From: Hyphomicrobium_A sp965243865
GTDB lineage: Bacteria > Pseudomonadota > Alphaproteobacteria > Rhizobiales > Hyphomicrobiaceae
Direction of reading: 5' to 3'
NCBI RefSeq assembly: GCF_965243865.1
Contig: NZ_OZ251603.1
Coordinates: 806,001 to 870,000 of the forward strand
Length of the DNA: 64,000 nt
Part shown: piece by piece, positions 26,249 through 34,351 of the stretch
How positions within the stretch are numbered: the first letter of the stretch is position 1
How the letters are laid out: each line of letters opens with the position of its first letter
Notes under the pieces: model-generated
Database searches by the model: none
What the model saw: only the letters and a program-made list of their open reading frames with translations
Told to the model about the DNA's origin: nothing
Position numbers and translations under genes: made by a program

Positions 26249-26974
26249 ATGAACCACTCCCTCATCGAAAAGTCCGCTGCACTGCTGTTCATGCTGACGT
26301 TCATCGTCATCTCGATCGGCGGCCTCGTGCAGATCGTGCCCCTGTTCAAGATCGACACGACTGTCACCAAGGTCGAAGGCATGCGGCCCTATACGCCGCT
26401 CGAGCAGCTCGGTCGCAACATCTACACGCGCGAAGGCTGCTACACCTGCCACAGCCAGATGATCCGTCCCTTCCGCGACGAGGTCGAGCGTTACGGCCAT
26501 TACTCGATCCCCGCCGAGAGCATGTACGATCACCCCTTCCTCTGGGGCTCGAAGCGCACCGGTCCCGATCTCGCACGCGTCGGCGGCAAATACTCCAACG
26601 CCTGGCAGCTCGCGCACTTGATCCATCCGCAGGGCGTCGTCCCCGCTTCGATCATGCCGTCCTATGCCTTCCTCAAGGACAAGCCGCTCTACGTCGATGA
26701 TCTCAACCTGCACATCTCAGCGCTCAAGACCGTCGGTGTCCCCTACGACGATGAGATGATCGCCTCGGCGCGCGCCGACCTGGAGGCACAAGCCACCGGC
26801 CAGGGCGATACCGAAGCTCTCCTCAAGCGCTACCCGAAGGCAAAGCTCGGCGACTTTGACGGCGATCCTTCGCGCATCTCCGAGATGGACGCCCTCATCG
26901 CCTATCTGCAGATCCTCGGCACTCTCGTTGACTTCTCCGAGCCTGACGCATCCAGCGCCACGCCTTCCAAATAG
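26249..26974 (+). CDS. ccoO: cbb3-type cytochrome c oxidase subunit II, monohaem
   Basis: 241-residue membrane-anchored cytochrome c. One N-terminal transmembrane helix (residues 8-30) precedes the haem motif GCYTCHSQM and the axial-Met region PSIMPSYAFL. The start ATG at 26249 has GGAG upstream and lies 8 bases after ccoN; a GTG at 26237 is less likely. Confidence 0.97.
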   Translation: MNHSLIEKSAALLFMLTFIVISIGGLVQIVPLFKIDTTVTKVEGMRPYTPLEQLGRNIYTREGCYTCHSQMIRPFRDEVERYGHYSIPAESMYDHPFLWGSKRTGPDLARVGGKYSNAWQLAHLIHPQGVVPASIMPSYAFLKDKPLYVDDLNLHISALKTVGVPYDDEMIASARADLEAQATGQGDTEALLKRYPKAKLGDFDGDPSRISEMDALIAYLQILGTLVDFSEPDASSATPSK

Positions 26975-26982
26975 AGCCAACG

Positions 26983-27147
26983 ATGACCGCCGAGACATTC
27001 ACCCATCATCTGGAGGCGATCTGGCCAATCATCGGGATCGGCCTGTTCGTGATGATCCTCTGGGTCGTGCTGCATCCGGCCAGCAAGGCCGAGTACGACC
27101 GCGACGCGCAAATCCCGTTCGACACGAAAGACGATCAAGATGGCTGA
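26983..27147 (+). CDS. ccoQ: cbb3-type oxidase small subunit CcoQ
   Basis: 54-residue single-span protein (MTAETFTHHLEAIWP then a hydrophobic stretch ending LWVVLHP, then KAEYDRDAQIPFD). Both the KAEYDRDA tail and the position between ccoO and ccoP are typical of CcoQ, which stabilises the complex. Its last 8 bases (ATGGCTGA) overlap the start of ccoP. Confidence 0.93.
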   Translation: MTAETFTHHLEAIWPIIGIGLFVMILWVVLHPASKAEYDRDAQIPFDTKDDQDG

Positions 27148-28009
27148 GCATCGCTACGACCCCGTCACAGGTCAGTACACGACCGGCCACTCGTGGGACG
27201 GCATCGAGGAGCTCTACACGCCGCTCCCGCGCTGGTGGGTCATCACCCTGGTAATCAGCTTCATCGTCGCCATCATCTATGCCGCGCTCTACCCCGGCTG
27301 GCCGACGACGCGCTTCGCCTTCACCGGTCTGCTCGGCTGGACCAGTGCCGGCCAACTCGCCGAAGAGCAGGCCGAAGCACGCAGCGAGCAAGCTCACTGG
27401 CGCAACCAGATCGCGGCCAAGTCTGTCGCTGAGATCGAGCAGTCGGACGAGTTGCGCACCTTCGCCATCACCGGCGGCCGCGCACTGTTCAATCAGAACT
27501 GCGCCGCGTGCCACGGCATCGGCGCCGGTGGCCAGCAGGGCCAGTTCCCCTCGCTCATCGACGACGACTGGCTCTGGGGCGGCAAGATCGATGATGTATA
27601 CCAAACCATCGCCCACGGCATTCGCAACGAGGATCCCGAAAGCCGTCAATCCGAAATGCCGGCCTTTGCCGAAATGCTGAGCCCTGAGGAAATCGCTGCC
27701 GTCGCCGAGTACGTCGCGACGCTGTCCGATGCCAGCAAGGCCGACAGCCGCAAGGCGCTCACCGGCGCCGAAGTCTTCGCCAACAACTGCGCAGGTTGCC
27801 ACGGCGAGAACGGCGAAGGCATGCGCGAGATGGGCGCCCCCCGCCTCGCCGATCAGATCTGGCTGTACGGCGATGGCAAAGACGCAGTCGCGCGCCAGGT
27901 CGCCCACCCGCGCATGGGTATGATGCCCGCGTGGAAGCCGCGTCTCGGCGATGACGCGGTCAAGATGCTCGCAGTCTACGTGCACTCACTCGGCGGCGGA
28001 GAGAAGTAA
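27140..28009 (+). CDS. ccoP: cbb3-type cytochrome c oxidase subunit III, dihaem
   Basis: 289-residue membrane-anchored cytochrome c that passes electrons to CcoO/CcoN. The N-terminus has the YDGIEE-type motif (WDGIEELYTPLPRWW), one transmembrane helix follows, then two haem sites CAACH and CAGCH. Its stop shares one base with the ccoG start. Confidence 0.97.
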   Translation: MAEHRYDPVTGQYTTGHSWDGIEELYTPLPRWWVITLVISFIVAIIYAALYPGWPTTRFAFTGLLGWTSAGQLAEEQAEARSEQAHWRNQIAAKSVAEIEQSDELRTFAITGGRALFNQNCAACHGIGAGGQQGQFPSLIDDDWLWGGKIDDVYQTIAHGIRNEDPESRQSEMPAFAEMLSPEEIAAVAEYVATLSDASKADSRKALTGAEVFANNCAGCHGENGEGMREMGAPRLADQIWLYGDGKDAVARQVAHPRMGMMPAWKPRLGDDAVKMLAVYVHSLGGGEK

Positions 28010-29472
28010 TGCACACGCAGGCGCCGACGGCACTGCAAGCGGCTCAAACCCGTGCCCTGCGCACGGGAACGCCACACGCGGCATCCGGAAAGTTTCGTCT
28101 GACGAAAACGGCGCTGACGTCATTCCTGCTCGGGCTCTACTTCATCACGCCGTGGCTGCGCTGGACCCGCGCCGGTGAATCCGCTCAGGCCATTATTGTC
28201 GATATTCCAGCGAGCCGCTTCTACCTGTTCGGCATGGAGTTCTGGCCGCCCGACCTGCCTTTGCTGCTCGGCCTCCTGATTTTCTCTGCCGCGACGCTGT
28301 TCTTCGTCACCGCATACTTCGGCCGCGTCTGGTGCGGCTTTACCTGCCCGCAAACGGTCTGGACCGATCTCTTCTTCGGTGTCGATCGCCGCATCGACCA
28401 GCGTTTCGGCCGCGACAGTGCATTGGGCCAGGCCATCAAGTCCGCGCTGCACATGTTGATCGCTGTGCTGACGGCCTTCACGTTCACCGGCTACTTCATC
28501 GACATCACCCACCTCGGCGGCCAGCTCGCGACCGGCATCGCGCCGGCCGCTGCCTATGTCTCCCTCGGCGTGCTCACCTTCACCACATACGTGTTCGCCG
28601 CGCACACGCGCGAGAACATCTGCCTGCATATGTGTCCTTGGCCACGCTTCCAGAGCGCGCTGCTCGATTCAGAAACGCTCGTCGTCACTTACCAGTCGTG
28701 GCGCGGTGATCCGCGCGCCCGCGCGCGTGTGCCACTGCGTCCCGAGCTTCTCGACATCGGCAGCGAAGGCCCGCCCGCTGCGCAATCCTACCTTGCAGGC
28801 AGCGATGCCTATCGCGGTGACTGCGTCGATTGCGGCAAGTGCGTAAGCTCCTGCCCGACGCGCATCGACATTCGCGACGGGTTGCAGCTCGGATGCATCG
28901 GCTGCGGGCTGTGCATCGACGCCTGCAACACCGTCATGGACCGCCTCGACCGCCCGCACGGACTGATCAAGCTCGGCACAGAAATGCCGGCCGCGCCGTC
29001 CGTCGCGACGGCAAAGCGAACGCGCCCGCGCATCCTGCGCCTCAAGCCGATGATGTTTGCTTCGGTCATGCTCGTCTCTGGCTCCGCGATGGCCGTGGCC
29101 CTCGCCAACCGCAGCAACGTCGATGCGAGCCTCGAACATCAGCGTCAGCCGCCGTTCGTGAAAATGTCCGACGGCAGCATTCGCAACGACTACGCCCTCC
29201 GCTTCACCCACCGCGGCGATGACATCGCCAGCGTTGCCGTCACCGTCGAAGGTCTGCCCGGCGCCGCCGTCCGCCTTTCGACCGGCGACGAGCCCACGCC
29301 CGCATTCATCTGCAATCGCCGTTCGATGTCAGAGCGCGTGATGGTCACCGTGCCAATGCACGCCGCCCCCAAGGGCCGCGTGCCTGTGACGGTCGTGCTG
29401 ACCGAGCGCGCCACGAACGCGCCCCTAGCCCGCCTCGAAACCTACTTCTGGGGCCCGGGAGGCGCTCAATGA
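28009..29472 (+). CDS. ccoG: cbb3 oxidase accessory protein CcoG (FixG), ferredoxin-type membrane protein
   Basis: 487-residue membrane protein with about five transmembrane helices, the conserved CGFTCPQTVW loop, and two [4Fe-4S] motifs (CGKCVSSCP and CIGCGLCIDAC), followed by a C-terminal beta-sandwich domain. CcoG is reported to act as a Cu(II) reductase in cbb3 assembly in Rhodobacter. It overlaps ccoP by one base and ccoH by four. Confidence 0.96.
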   Translation: MHTQAPTALQAAQTRALRTGTPHAASGKFRLTKTALTSFLLGLYFITPWLRWTRAGESAQAIIVDIPASRFYLFGMEFWPPDLPLLLGLLIFSAATLFFVTAYFGRVWCGFTCPQTVWTDLFFGVDRRIDQRFGRDSALGQAIKSALHMLIAVLTAFTFTGYFIDITHLGGQLATGIAPAAAYVSLGVLTFTTYVFAAHTRENICLHMCPWPRFQSALLDSETLVVTYQSWRGDPRARARVPLRPELLDIGSEGPPAAQSYLAGSDAYRGDCVDCGKCVSSCPTRIDIRDGLQLGCIGCGLCIDACNTVMDRLDRPHGLIKLGTEMPAAPSVATAKRTRPRILRLKPMMFASVMLVSGSAMAVALANRSNVDASLEHQRQPPFVKMSDGSIRNDYALRFTHRGDDIASVAVTVEGLPGAAVRLSTGDEPTPAFICNRRSMSERVMVTVPMHAAPKGRVPVTVVLTERATNAPLARLETYFWGPGGAQ

Positions 29473-29969
29473 TTGCACGCCTGAAGCGCCTCTTCGGTGA
29501 GGACCGCTGGATACCCGGCCTGTTCATCGGCTTCTTCGTCTTCCTCGCTTGCGTTGAAGCCTTGCTGATCACGCTGTCGGTCAACAGCTTCTCCGGCCTC
29601 TCCGAAGCCGACCCCTACCGCCGCGGCCTCGCCTACAACGACACCATCGCTGAACGGCGCAAGGAGCGCGATCTCGGCTGGCGCGTCAGCATCGGCTTCG
29701 AGCCGGAAGGCGCGCTGCGTGGCATCGTCAGGATCGCCGCACGCGACGCCGAGGGCTTAGAGCTCAAGGGCGCGGAGATCACCGCCACCGCCGAGCGCCC
29801 CATGGAAGGCAAGCCCCCGCAGCTCATCAAACTGAGCGCGCTGCAGGATGGCGCCGCCGAAGGCACGCTCGCCGTCGATACCCCAGGGCGCTGGTTCGTC
29901 CGCGTCAAGATCGCGGATGCCGGCACCAGCATCGAGCGCCGCCGCGAAATCTTCATCGAACCCCAATGA
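29469..29969 (+). CDS. ccoH: cbb3 oxidase assembly protein CcoH/FixH
   Basis: 166-residue protein with one N-terminal transmembrane helix (WIPGLFIGFFVFLACVEALLITL) and a periplasmic FixH-type beta domain containing ADPYRRGLAYNDTI and GRWFVRVKI. It is needed for stable cbb3 assembly. The ATGA overlap with ccoG indicates translational coupling. The usual next gene, ccoI, is absent. Confidence 0.93.
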   Translation: MIARLKRLFGEDRWIPGLFIGFFVFLACVEALLITLSVNSFSGLSEADPYRRGLAYNDTIAERRKERDLGWRVSIGFEPEGALRGIVRIAARDAEGLELKGAEITATAERPMEGKPPQLIKLSALQDGAAEGTLAVDTPGRWFVRVKIADAGTSIERRREIFIEPQ

Positions 29970-29999
29970 CGAGAACGCGCCAGAAGAGGAAGAACCCGC

Positions 30000-30170
30000 A
30001 TGGATAGTCTTCTCCTCCTGATCCCTATCGCCCTCTGCCTTGGCGGCTTTTACCTCGCTGCGTTCCTGTGGTCGTTGCGCGCCGGCCAGTACGACGATCT
30101 GGAAGGGGCCGCCGCCCGCATCCTGTTTGAAGACGAGCCCTTGGAGAAAAACACCGATGAGCGACGCTAA
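30000..30170 (+). CDS. ccoS: cbb3-type oxidase assembly protein CcoS
   Basis: 56-residue single-span protein (MDSLLLLIPIALCLGGFYLAAFLWSL then GQYDDLEGAAARILFED). The GQYDDLEGAAARIL tail is the CcoS signature; the protein is required for cofactor insertion. It lies directly after ccoH, with only 30 bases between, where ccoI would normally intervene. The ATG is preceded by AGAGGAAGAA. Confidence 0.93.
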   Translation: MDSLLLLIPIALCLGGFYLAAFLWSLRAGQYDDLEGAAARILFEDEPLEKNTDERR

Positions 30171-30534
30171 GTCCGCCACGCCGTTCGAGGAAACACCCCA
30201 ACGCAAGCGTGCACGCCTGACACTGGCCATCATGAACTCCGCGATGGCCGCGATCGTCTGCGGCCTCACCATCGGCCCCGGGGTCGCAGCCGCTGCCGCG
30301 CTTCTGATGGCGGTCCTGCCTTACGCCCCGGTCCTGTGGCGCGTCATCCCCGCCTGGGCACAGGCCAATGTGATCGCCGCCGCCACTGCGCTGTTTTTGC
30401 TCAGCGCCATCATCGGCACCATCATCTGGGGCATCGCGGTGCCGTTCTATATCGCACTTGGCCTCGTCCCGGTGATGCTCGCGCTGATCCCCGCCGTCGC
30501 CCTGAACAACCCGCCGCTGAGCGATTCCGACTAG
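30157..30534 (+). CDS. membrane protein of unknown function in the cco operon
   Basis: 125-residue protein with a basic N-terminus (EETPQRKRARLT) and three or four hydrophobic segments between residues 22 and 115. The ATG at 30157 overlaps the ccoS end by 14 bases, so it is probably translated with the operon. I recognise no family and no metal motif. A link to oxidase assembly is inferred from position only. Confidence 0.7.
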   Translation: MSDAKSATPFEETPQRKRARLTLAIMNSAMAAIVCGLTIGPGVAAAAALLMAVLPYAPVLWRVIPAWAQANVIAAATALFLLSAIIGTIIWGIAVPFYIALGLVPVMLALIPAVALNNPPLSDSD

Positions 30535-30567
30535 ACTGCCGGCCGCACAGCGGTCTAAAGGCGGCGC

Positions 30568-31266
30568 ATGTCCGAGCTTACGTTCCTGGCTGGCGTCCTC
30601 GTCGGGCTGGCTGCAAGCCTGCATTGCGCCGCCATGTGCGGCCCCATCGCCTCAGGCCTCATTATCGCGCTTGCTCCCTCCGGCGGCGCACACGCTGCCT
30701 TGCCGACGCTGCTTGTTGCTCAAGCCGGCCGCATCACGTCCTACGTCATCGCTGGCGCGCTCGTCGGTCTCTTCGGCACCACGCTGTACGCCGGGCTCGA
30801 CCGCGACGTCGCATTTCAGGTCATGCGATGGGCAGCAGGCGCCACGCTCATGTGGATCGGCCTCTCCGTTGCCGGGCTCGCCCCAGCGCCCACCGCACTC
30901 GACAAGGCCACCCGCTTCATCACCGAGCGCCTGACTCGCATTCGCCTCGCACCCCAGCCCAGCTACTGGCTATGGGTCTATTCGACCGGGCTGCTGTGGG
31001 GTCTGCTTCCCTGCGGCATGGTCTTCGCGACGCTGTTCTTCGCCATGATGAGCGGCACCGCCGTGCAAGGCGCCGTCATCATGTTCGGCTTCGGCCTCGG
31101 TACCCTACCATCCGTCACCGCGACGGCATTCGGCGTCGCATCGTTGAAAGGCTGGGCCGACGGACGCGGACCGCGGATGGCCATCGGCCTCGCCATCGCC
31201 TTCCTCGCTGCCATTTCGCTGGCCATCCCGGTGAAGCAACTGATGGACTGGTGCTTCCCCACCTGA
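30568..31266 (+). CDS. sulfite-exporter TauE/SafE-like (DsbD_2-type) membrane protein
   Basis: 232-residue protein with six predicted helices in two repeats. The first helix ends in LHCAAMCGPI, the signature of the DsbD_2/UreH-like branch often encoded beside cco assembly genes; the second repeat has LLPCGMVFATL. The Cys/Met pairs suggest copper or thiol-electron transfer and not sulfite export. It lies 33 bases after the previous gene. Confidence 0.85.
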   Translation: MSELTFLAGVLVGLAASLHCAAMCGPIASGLIIALAPSGGAHAALPTLLVAQAGRITSYVIAGALVGLFGTTLYAGLDRDVAFQVMRWAAGATLMWIGLSVAGLAPAPTALDKATRFITERLTRIRLAPQPSYWLWVYSTGLLWGLLPCGMVFATLFFAMMSGTAVQGAVIMFGFGLGTLPSVTATAFGVASLKGWADGRGPRMAIGLAIAFLAAISLAIPVKQLMDWCFPT

Positions 31267-31342
31267 ACAAGATCGAGCCGGCGAGGCTGACATTACCCCG
31301 GTGGACCGATATGGTCGCGCTTCATTAAAGCGGGCCGCCAGA

Positions 31343-32008
31343 ATGTCCGACCAGAATTGGATCTCCCACTTCACCGGGCTGGCCCACCTGCCGCCGGACG
31401 TCCTTGCCTCGCTCGTCACCGCAAGCCGCGTGGTGCACCTGCCCGCCGGCACGCGCATTTTCGGCCCCGGCCAGGCGCCCGACGCCTTCCTGCTTCTGAT
31501 CCGCGGCACGGTGCGCGTGCAGCAGGTCTCGGACTCCGGCCGCGAGATCGTGCTCTATCGGGTCTCCGCGGGCGAAAGCTGCGCCCTCACCACGGCCTGC
31601 CTGATGGGCTACGAAGACTACCTCGCCGAAGCCGTCTCCGAGACCGAAGTGGACGCGGTCGCCATCCCGCGCGCCACCTTCGATGACCTCATCGCCCGCT
31701 CCCCTGATTTCCGGCGCTTCGTGTTCACCGCCTTCAGCCGCCGCGTCACCGACCTTTTCCGCATTATCGACGAGGTGGCATTCTCGCGCGTCGACGTCCG
31801 CCTCGCCCAGCGCCTGCTCGAGCGCGCCAATGCGCAAGGCCACATCGACCTCACCCACCAGCAGCTCGCCTCCGAACTTGGCACCGCCCGCGAGGTCGTC
31901 AGCCGCCAGCTCACCGAGTTCCAGCGCCGCGGGTGGATTTCCACCTCCCGCGGTGCCGTCGACATCCTAAATTCAGAGGGGCTGCGCCTGCTCGCGACGG
32001 CCCCCTAG
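31343..32008 (+). CDS. Crp/Fnr family regulator with a C-x5-C pair
   Basis: 221-residue regulator: beta-barrel sensor domain (about residues 20-115), dimer helix and winged helix with recognition segment TAREVVSRQLTEF. It has a SCALTTACLM motif near residue 80, giving two cysteines five residues apart in the sensor barrel, and lacks the Fnr N-terminal [4Fe-4S] cysteines. A perfect palindrome lies 7 bases past its stop, before a set of sulfur-related genes. I infer a thiol-based sensor, perhaps of reactive sulfur, but the sequence does not prove this. The start ATG at 31343 fits the family better than 31301. Confidence 0.85.
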   Translation: MSDQNWISHFTGLAHLPPDVLASLVTASRVVHLPAGTRIFGPGQAPDAFLLLIRGTVRVQQVSDSGREIVLYRVSAGESCALTTACLMGYEDYLAEAVSETEVDAVAIPRATFDDLIARSPDFRRFVFTAFSRRVTDLFRIIDEVAFSRVDVRLAQRLLERANAQGHIDLTHQQLASELGTAREVVSRQLTEFQRRGWISTSRGAVDILNSEGLRLLATAP

Positions 32009-32014
32009 GCCGAT

Positions 32015-32029
32015 TGTGACTAGGTCACA
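32015..32029. promoter_or_regulatory. perfect 15-bp palindrome upstream of the DUF2892 gene
   Basis: TGTGAC-TAG-GTCACA, 55 bases before the DUF2892 start. The half-site resembles Crp/Fnr-type TGTGA but the TGTGA-to-TCACA spacing is 5 and not the 6 of classic CRP sites. It is a likely operator for the adjacent regulator. Confidence 0.55.
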
Positions 32030-32084
32030 GACCTGACCTGCATCAGCGACTATCGAGTGCCCCTCGAACACTGGAGGTGGCCCG

Positions 32085-32300
32085 ATGCTAAAAAATGTCG
32101 GTACCTGGGATCGCACGGCGAGGATTATCATCGGCCTTGTGCTCCTGAGCCTTGTTATCATTGGCCCGAGAACATGGTGGGGCCTCGTTGGCCTGTTGCC
32201 ACTGATCACCGGCCTGGCCCGCTTCTGCCCCGCCTACTCGATCGGTGGCGTGAACACCTGCGCGCTCGGCGTATCGCGGCAACGCGGGGGCCAGGCATGA
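32085..32300 (+). CDS. DUF2892 (YgaP-like transmembrane domain) protein
   Basis: 71-residue protein with the DUF2892 signature: MLKNVGTWDRTARIIIGL, a second hydrophobic segment and GLARFCPAYSIGGVNTC. The domain forms a two-helix membrane anchor, fused to rhodanese in YgaP but free-standing here. Cysteines C49 and C59 follow the family pattern. Ribosome-binding site GGAGGTGG. The stop overlaps the next ATG (ATGA). Confidence 0.92.
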   Translation: MLKNVGTWDRTARIIIGLVLLSLVIIGPRTWWGLVGLLPLITGLARFCPAYSIGGVNTCALGVSRQRGGQA

Positions 32301-32449
32301 TGAACTTTTTCCTTTTGCCGGGCGATCTTGTCTGCAACGTCGCCGGCATCCCGCACGACAGCGATCATCGGCAGGTGCTGCGATCGTTCATCAACATGAT
32401 GTTCTGGAGCGTGATCGCGATCCCCGCAGCGCTCTGGATCGGATCCTGA
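32297..32449 (+). CDS. 50-residue single-span membrane peptide
   Basis: Short gene beginning MMNFFLLPGDLVCNVAGIPHDSDHRQ and ending in one hydrophobic segment (FWSVIAIPAALWIGS). It overlaps the DUF2892 stop by 4 bases and ends 10 bases before the YeeE-type gene, so it is embedded in the operon. One cysteine (C13) and several histidines are present. The family is unknown to me. Confidence 0.6.
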   Translation: MMNFFLLPGDLVCNVAGIPHDSDHRQVLRSFINMMFWSVIAIPAALWIGS

Positions 32450-32458
32450 GGACCAACA

Positions 32459-32887
32459 ATGGCAACGGACACCATCGTATCGGCTGCAGTCGGAGGCCTG
32501 TTCGTAGGCCTCTCGGCTGCTCTGCTTCTTGCACTGACCGGCCGCATCGCCGGCGTCAGCGGCTTCGTCTCGCGCCTCTTGCCACCCTACAGCGACAATC
32601 AATTGCCCGTGCGCCTCGCCTTCGTCGCCGGCCTCGTCATCGCGCCGCTGCTCTACGCGTCTGCCACCGGCATCCCCATAGGCATCGAAGTGAGGTCGAG
32701 CCTTCCTCTGCTCGTCATCGGCGGCATCCTCGTTGGTTTCGGCGCCGTACGCGGCGGCGGCTGCACCAGCGGCCACGGCATCTGCGGCACCGCACGCCTG
32801 TCATCGCGCTCCATAGCGGCAACTGCGATCTTCATGACCACCGGTGCCATCACCGTCTTCATCATGCGTCACGTCCTGGGAGGCTGA
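32459..32887 (+). CDS. YeeE/YedE family membrane protein, first half
   Basis: 142-residue four-helix membrane protein with the YeeE/YedE (DUF395) signature GGGCTSGHGICG near residue 100 and ATAIFMTTGAIT after it. YeeE of E. coli takes up thiosulfate; the two-gene split form is common beside persulfide dioxygenase genes. It probably pairs with the next gene. Confidence 0.92.
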   Translation: MATDTIVSAAVGGLFVGLSAALLLALTGRIAGVSGFVSRLLPPYSDNQLPVRLAFVAGLVIAPLLYASATGIPIGIEVRSSLPLLVIGGILVGFGAVRGGGCTSGHGICGTARLSSRSIAATAIFMTTGAITVFIMRHVLGG

Positions 32888-32888
32888 C

Positions 32889-33347
32889 ATGCCAATCATC
32901 GTCACATTCATCTCCGGCCTCCTGTTCTCGATCGGCCTGATCGTTTCCGGCCTCATCAACCCGACAAAAGTGCTGAACTTCCTCGACATCGCGGGCAACT
33001 GGGATCCGAGCCTCGCCATCACGATGGCCGTCGCGGTCGCCACCACGGCCATCGGCTACCGCCTTGCGTTCGCTAAAGGCGCGCCTCTGCTGGGCGGCGT
33101 ATTCCAACTGCCGGCCAAGGCCGACATCGACGGGCGGCTCGCATCCGGCGCTGCAATCTTCGGCATCGGCTGGGGTCTCGTCGGCTTCTGCCCAGGGCCC
33201 GCTGTCGCCGCCTTGGGCATCGGCGCCAACGCTGCCTTCATCTTCGTCCTCGCTATGCTCACCGGCATGGCCATCGCACGCACCCTCGACGCCTTCTCCG
33301 TTACACCCATGACGCCACAAGCAGGGATCAAAGGAGGAAACAAATGA
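32889..33347 (+). CDS. YeeE/YedE family membrane protein, second half (DUF6691-type)
   Basis: 152-residue protein with four hydrophobic segments and the motifs SGLINPTKVLNFLDIAGNWDPSL and GWGLVGFCPGPAVAALG, the second half of a split YeeE/YedE sulfur transporter. The ATG at 32889 directly follows the previous stop. The cysteine in GFCPGPA is the likely sulfur-relay residue by analogy with YeeE. Its end overlaps the next start by 4 bases. Confidence 0.9.
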   Translation: MPIIVTFISGLLFSIGLIVSGLINPTKVLNFLDIAGNWDPSLAITMAVAVATTAIGYRLAFAKGAPLLGGVFQLPAKADIDGRLASGAAIFGIGWGLVGFCPGPAVAALGIGANAAFIFVLAMLTGMAIARTLDAFSVTPMTPQAGIKGGNK

Positions 33348-34234
33348 GCATTCCCCATGCTGTCGACCTCAGCGTGAAACCTGAAGTGACTGCGTTCTTT
33401 GACGAACCGACCAACACCATCAGCTACGTCGTCAAGGACCCGAACTCGAACGCCTGCGCCATCATCGACAGCGTGATGGACATCGACTACGCGGCCGGAC
33501 GCATCTCATACGACTCCGCCAACGAGATCATCGACTACGTCAAGAAGCACGACCTCAAAGTCGAATGGCTGATCGAGACGCACGCGCACGCGGACCACCT
33601 CTCCGCCGCGCCTTACATCCAGGGCAAGGTCGGCGGCAAGCTCGGCATCGGCGAGAACATCAAGGTCGTGCAGGAGGTGTTCGGCAAGATCTTCAACGAG
33701 GGTACCGAGTTCCAGCGCGACGGTAGCCAGTTCGATCGCCTGTTCAAAGACGGCGACACCTATCAGATCGGCTCGATGACGGCGTTCGCCATGCTGACGC
33801 CCGGTCACACGCCCGCTTGCATGACACACGTCATCGGCGATGCAGCGTTCGTCGGTGACACGCTGTTCATGCCCGATGGCGGCACCGCCCGCGCCGACTT
33901 CCCCGGCGGGGACGCGCGCACGCTCTACCGCTCGATTAAGCGCGTCCTCGAGCTTCCTCCCGAGACGCGGCTCTTCATGTGCCACGACTACGCACCTGGT
34001 GGCCGCGAGATCAAATGGGAGACCACCGTCGGCGAGGAGCGCGCGCACAACATCCACGTGCACGAGGGCATCTCCGAGGATGAGTTTGTCCGCGTCCGTG
34101 AAACCCGCGACAAGACCTTGGAGCTGCCGCGCCTGATCATCCCGTCGATCCAGGTCAACATCCGCGGAGGCAACCTCCCCGAGCCGGACGATACCGGCAA
34201 GCGCCATCTCAAAGTGCCGATCAACGAGCTTTGA
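33344..34234 (+). CDS. metallo-beta-lactamase-fold persulfide dioxygenase-like protein
   Basis: 296-residue cytoplasmic enzyme of the ETHE1/Blh branch, which oxidises glutathione persulfide to sulfite. Metal ligands are visible in THAHADHLSA (HxHxDH), GHTPACMTH, FVGDTLFM and MCHDYAPGG. Length is nearer to Blh than to 250-residue ETHE1. It is preceded by AAAGGAGGAAACAA, a strong ribosome-binding site. Context with YeeE/YedE and TauE genes supports sulfur oxidation and sulfite removal. Confidence 0.92.
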   Translation: MSIPHAVDLSVKPEVTAFFDEPTNTISYVVKDPNSNACAIIDSVMDIDYAAGRISYDSANEIIDYVKKHDLKVEWLIETHAHADHLSAAPYIQGKVGGKLGIGENIKVVQEVFGKIFNEGTEFQRDGSQFDRLFKDGDTYQIGSMTAFAMLTPGHTPACMTHVIGDAAFVGDTLFMPDGGTARADFPGGDARTLYRSIKRVLELPPETRLFMCHDYAPGGREIKWETTVGEERAHNIHVHEGISEDEFVRVRETRDKTLELPRLIIPSIQVNIRGGNLPEPDDTGKRHLKVPINEL

Positions 34235-34351
34235 GACGACACGAGCGCTCCGCGCGTCGGGCTATCGCCACGCCTATCACGTCCCAGCCGGGCTGCCGCT
34301 CAATAGCCCGGCTACCCCAGCTCGTCTCTGAAGCTTGAAAGGGTAGCGCCG

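Noticed and set aside
32015..32029. Palindrome considered as a classic CRP-cAMP site
   Set aside because: The distance between TGTGA and TCACA is 5 and not 6, and a specific Crp/Fnr regulator is encoded directly upstream, so a dedicated operator is more likely.
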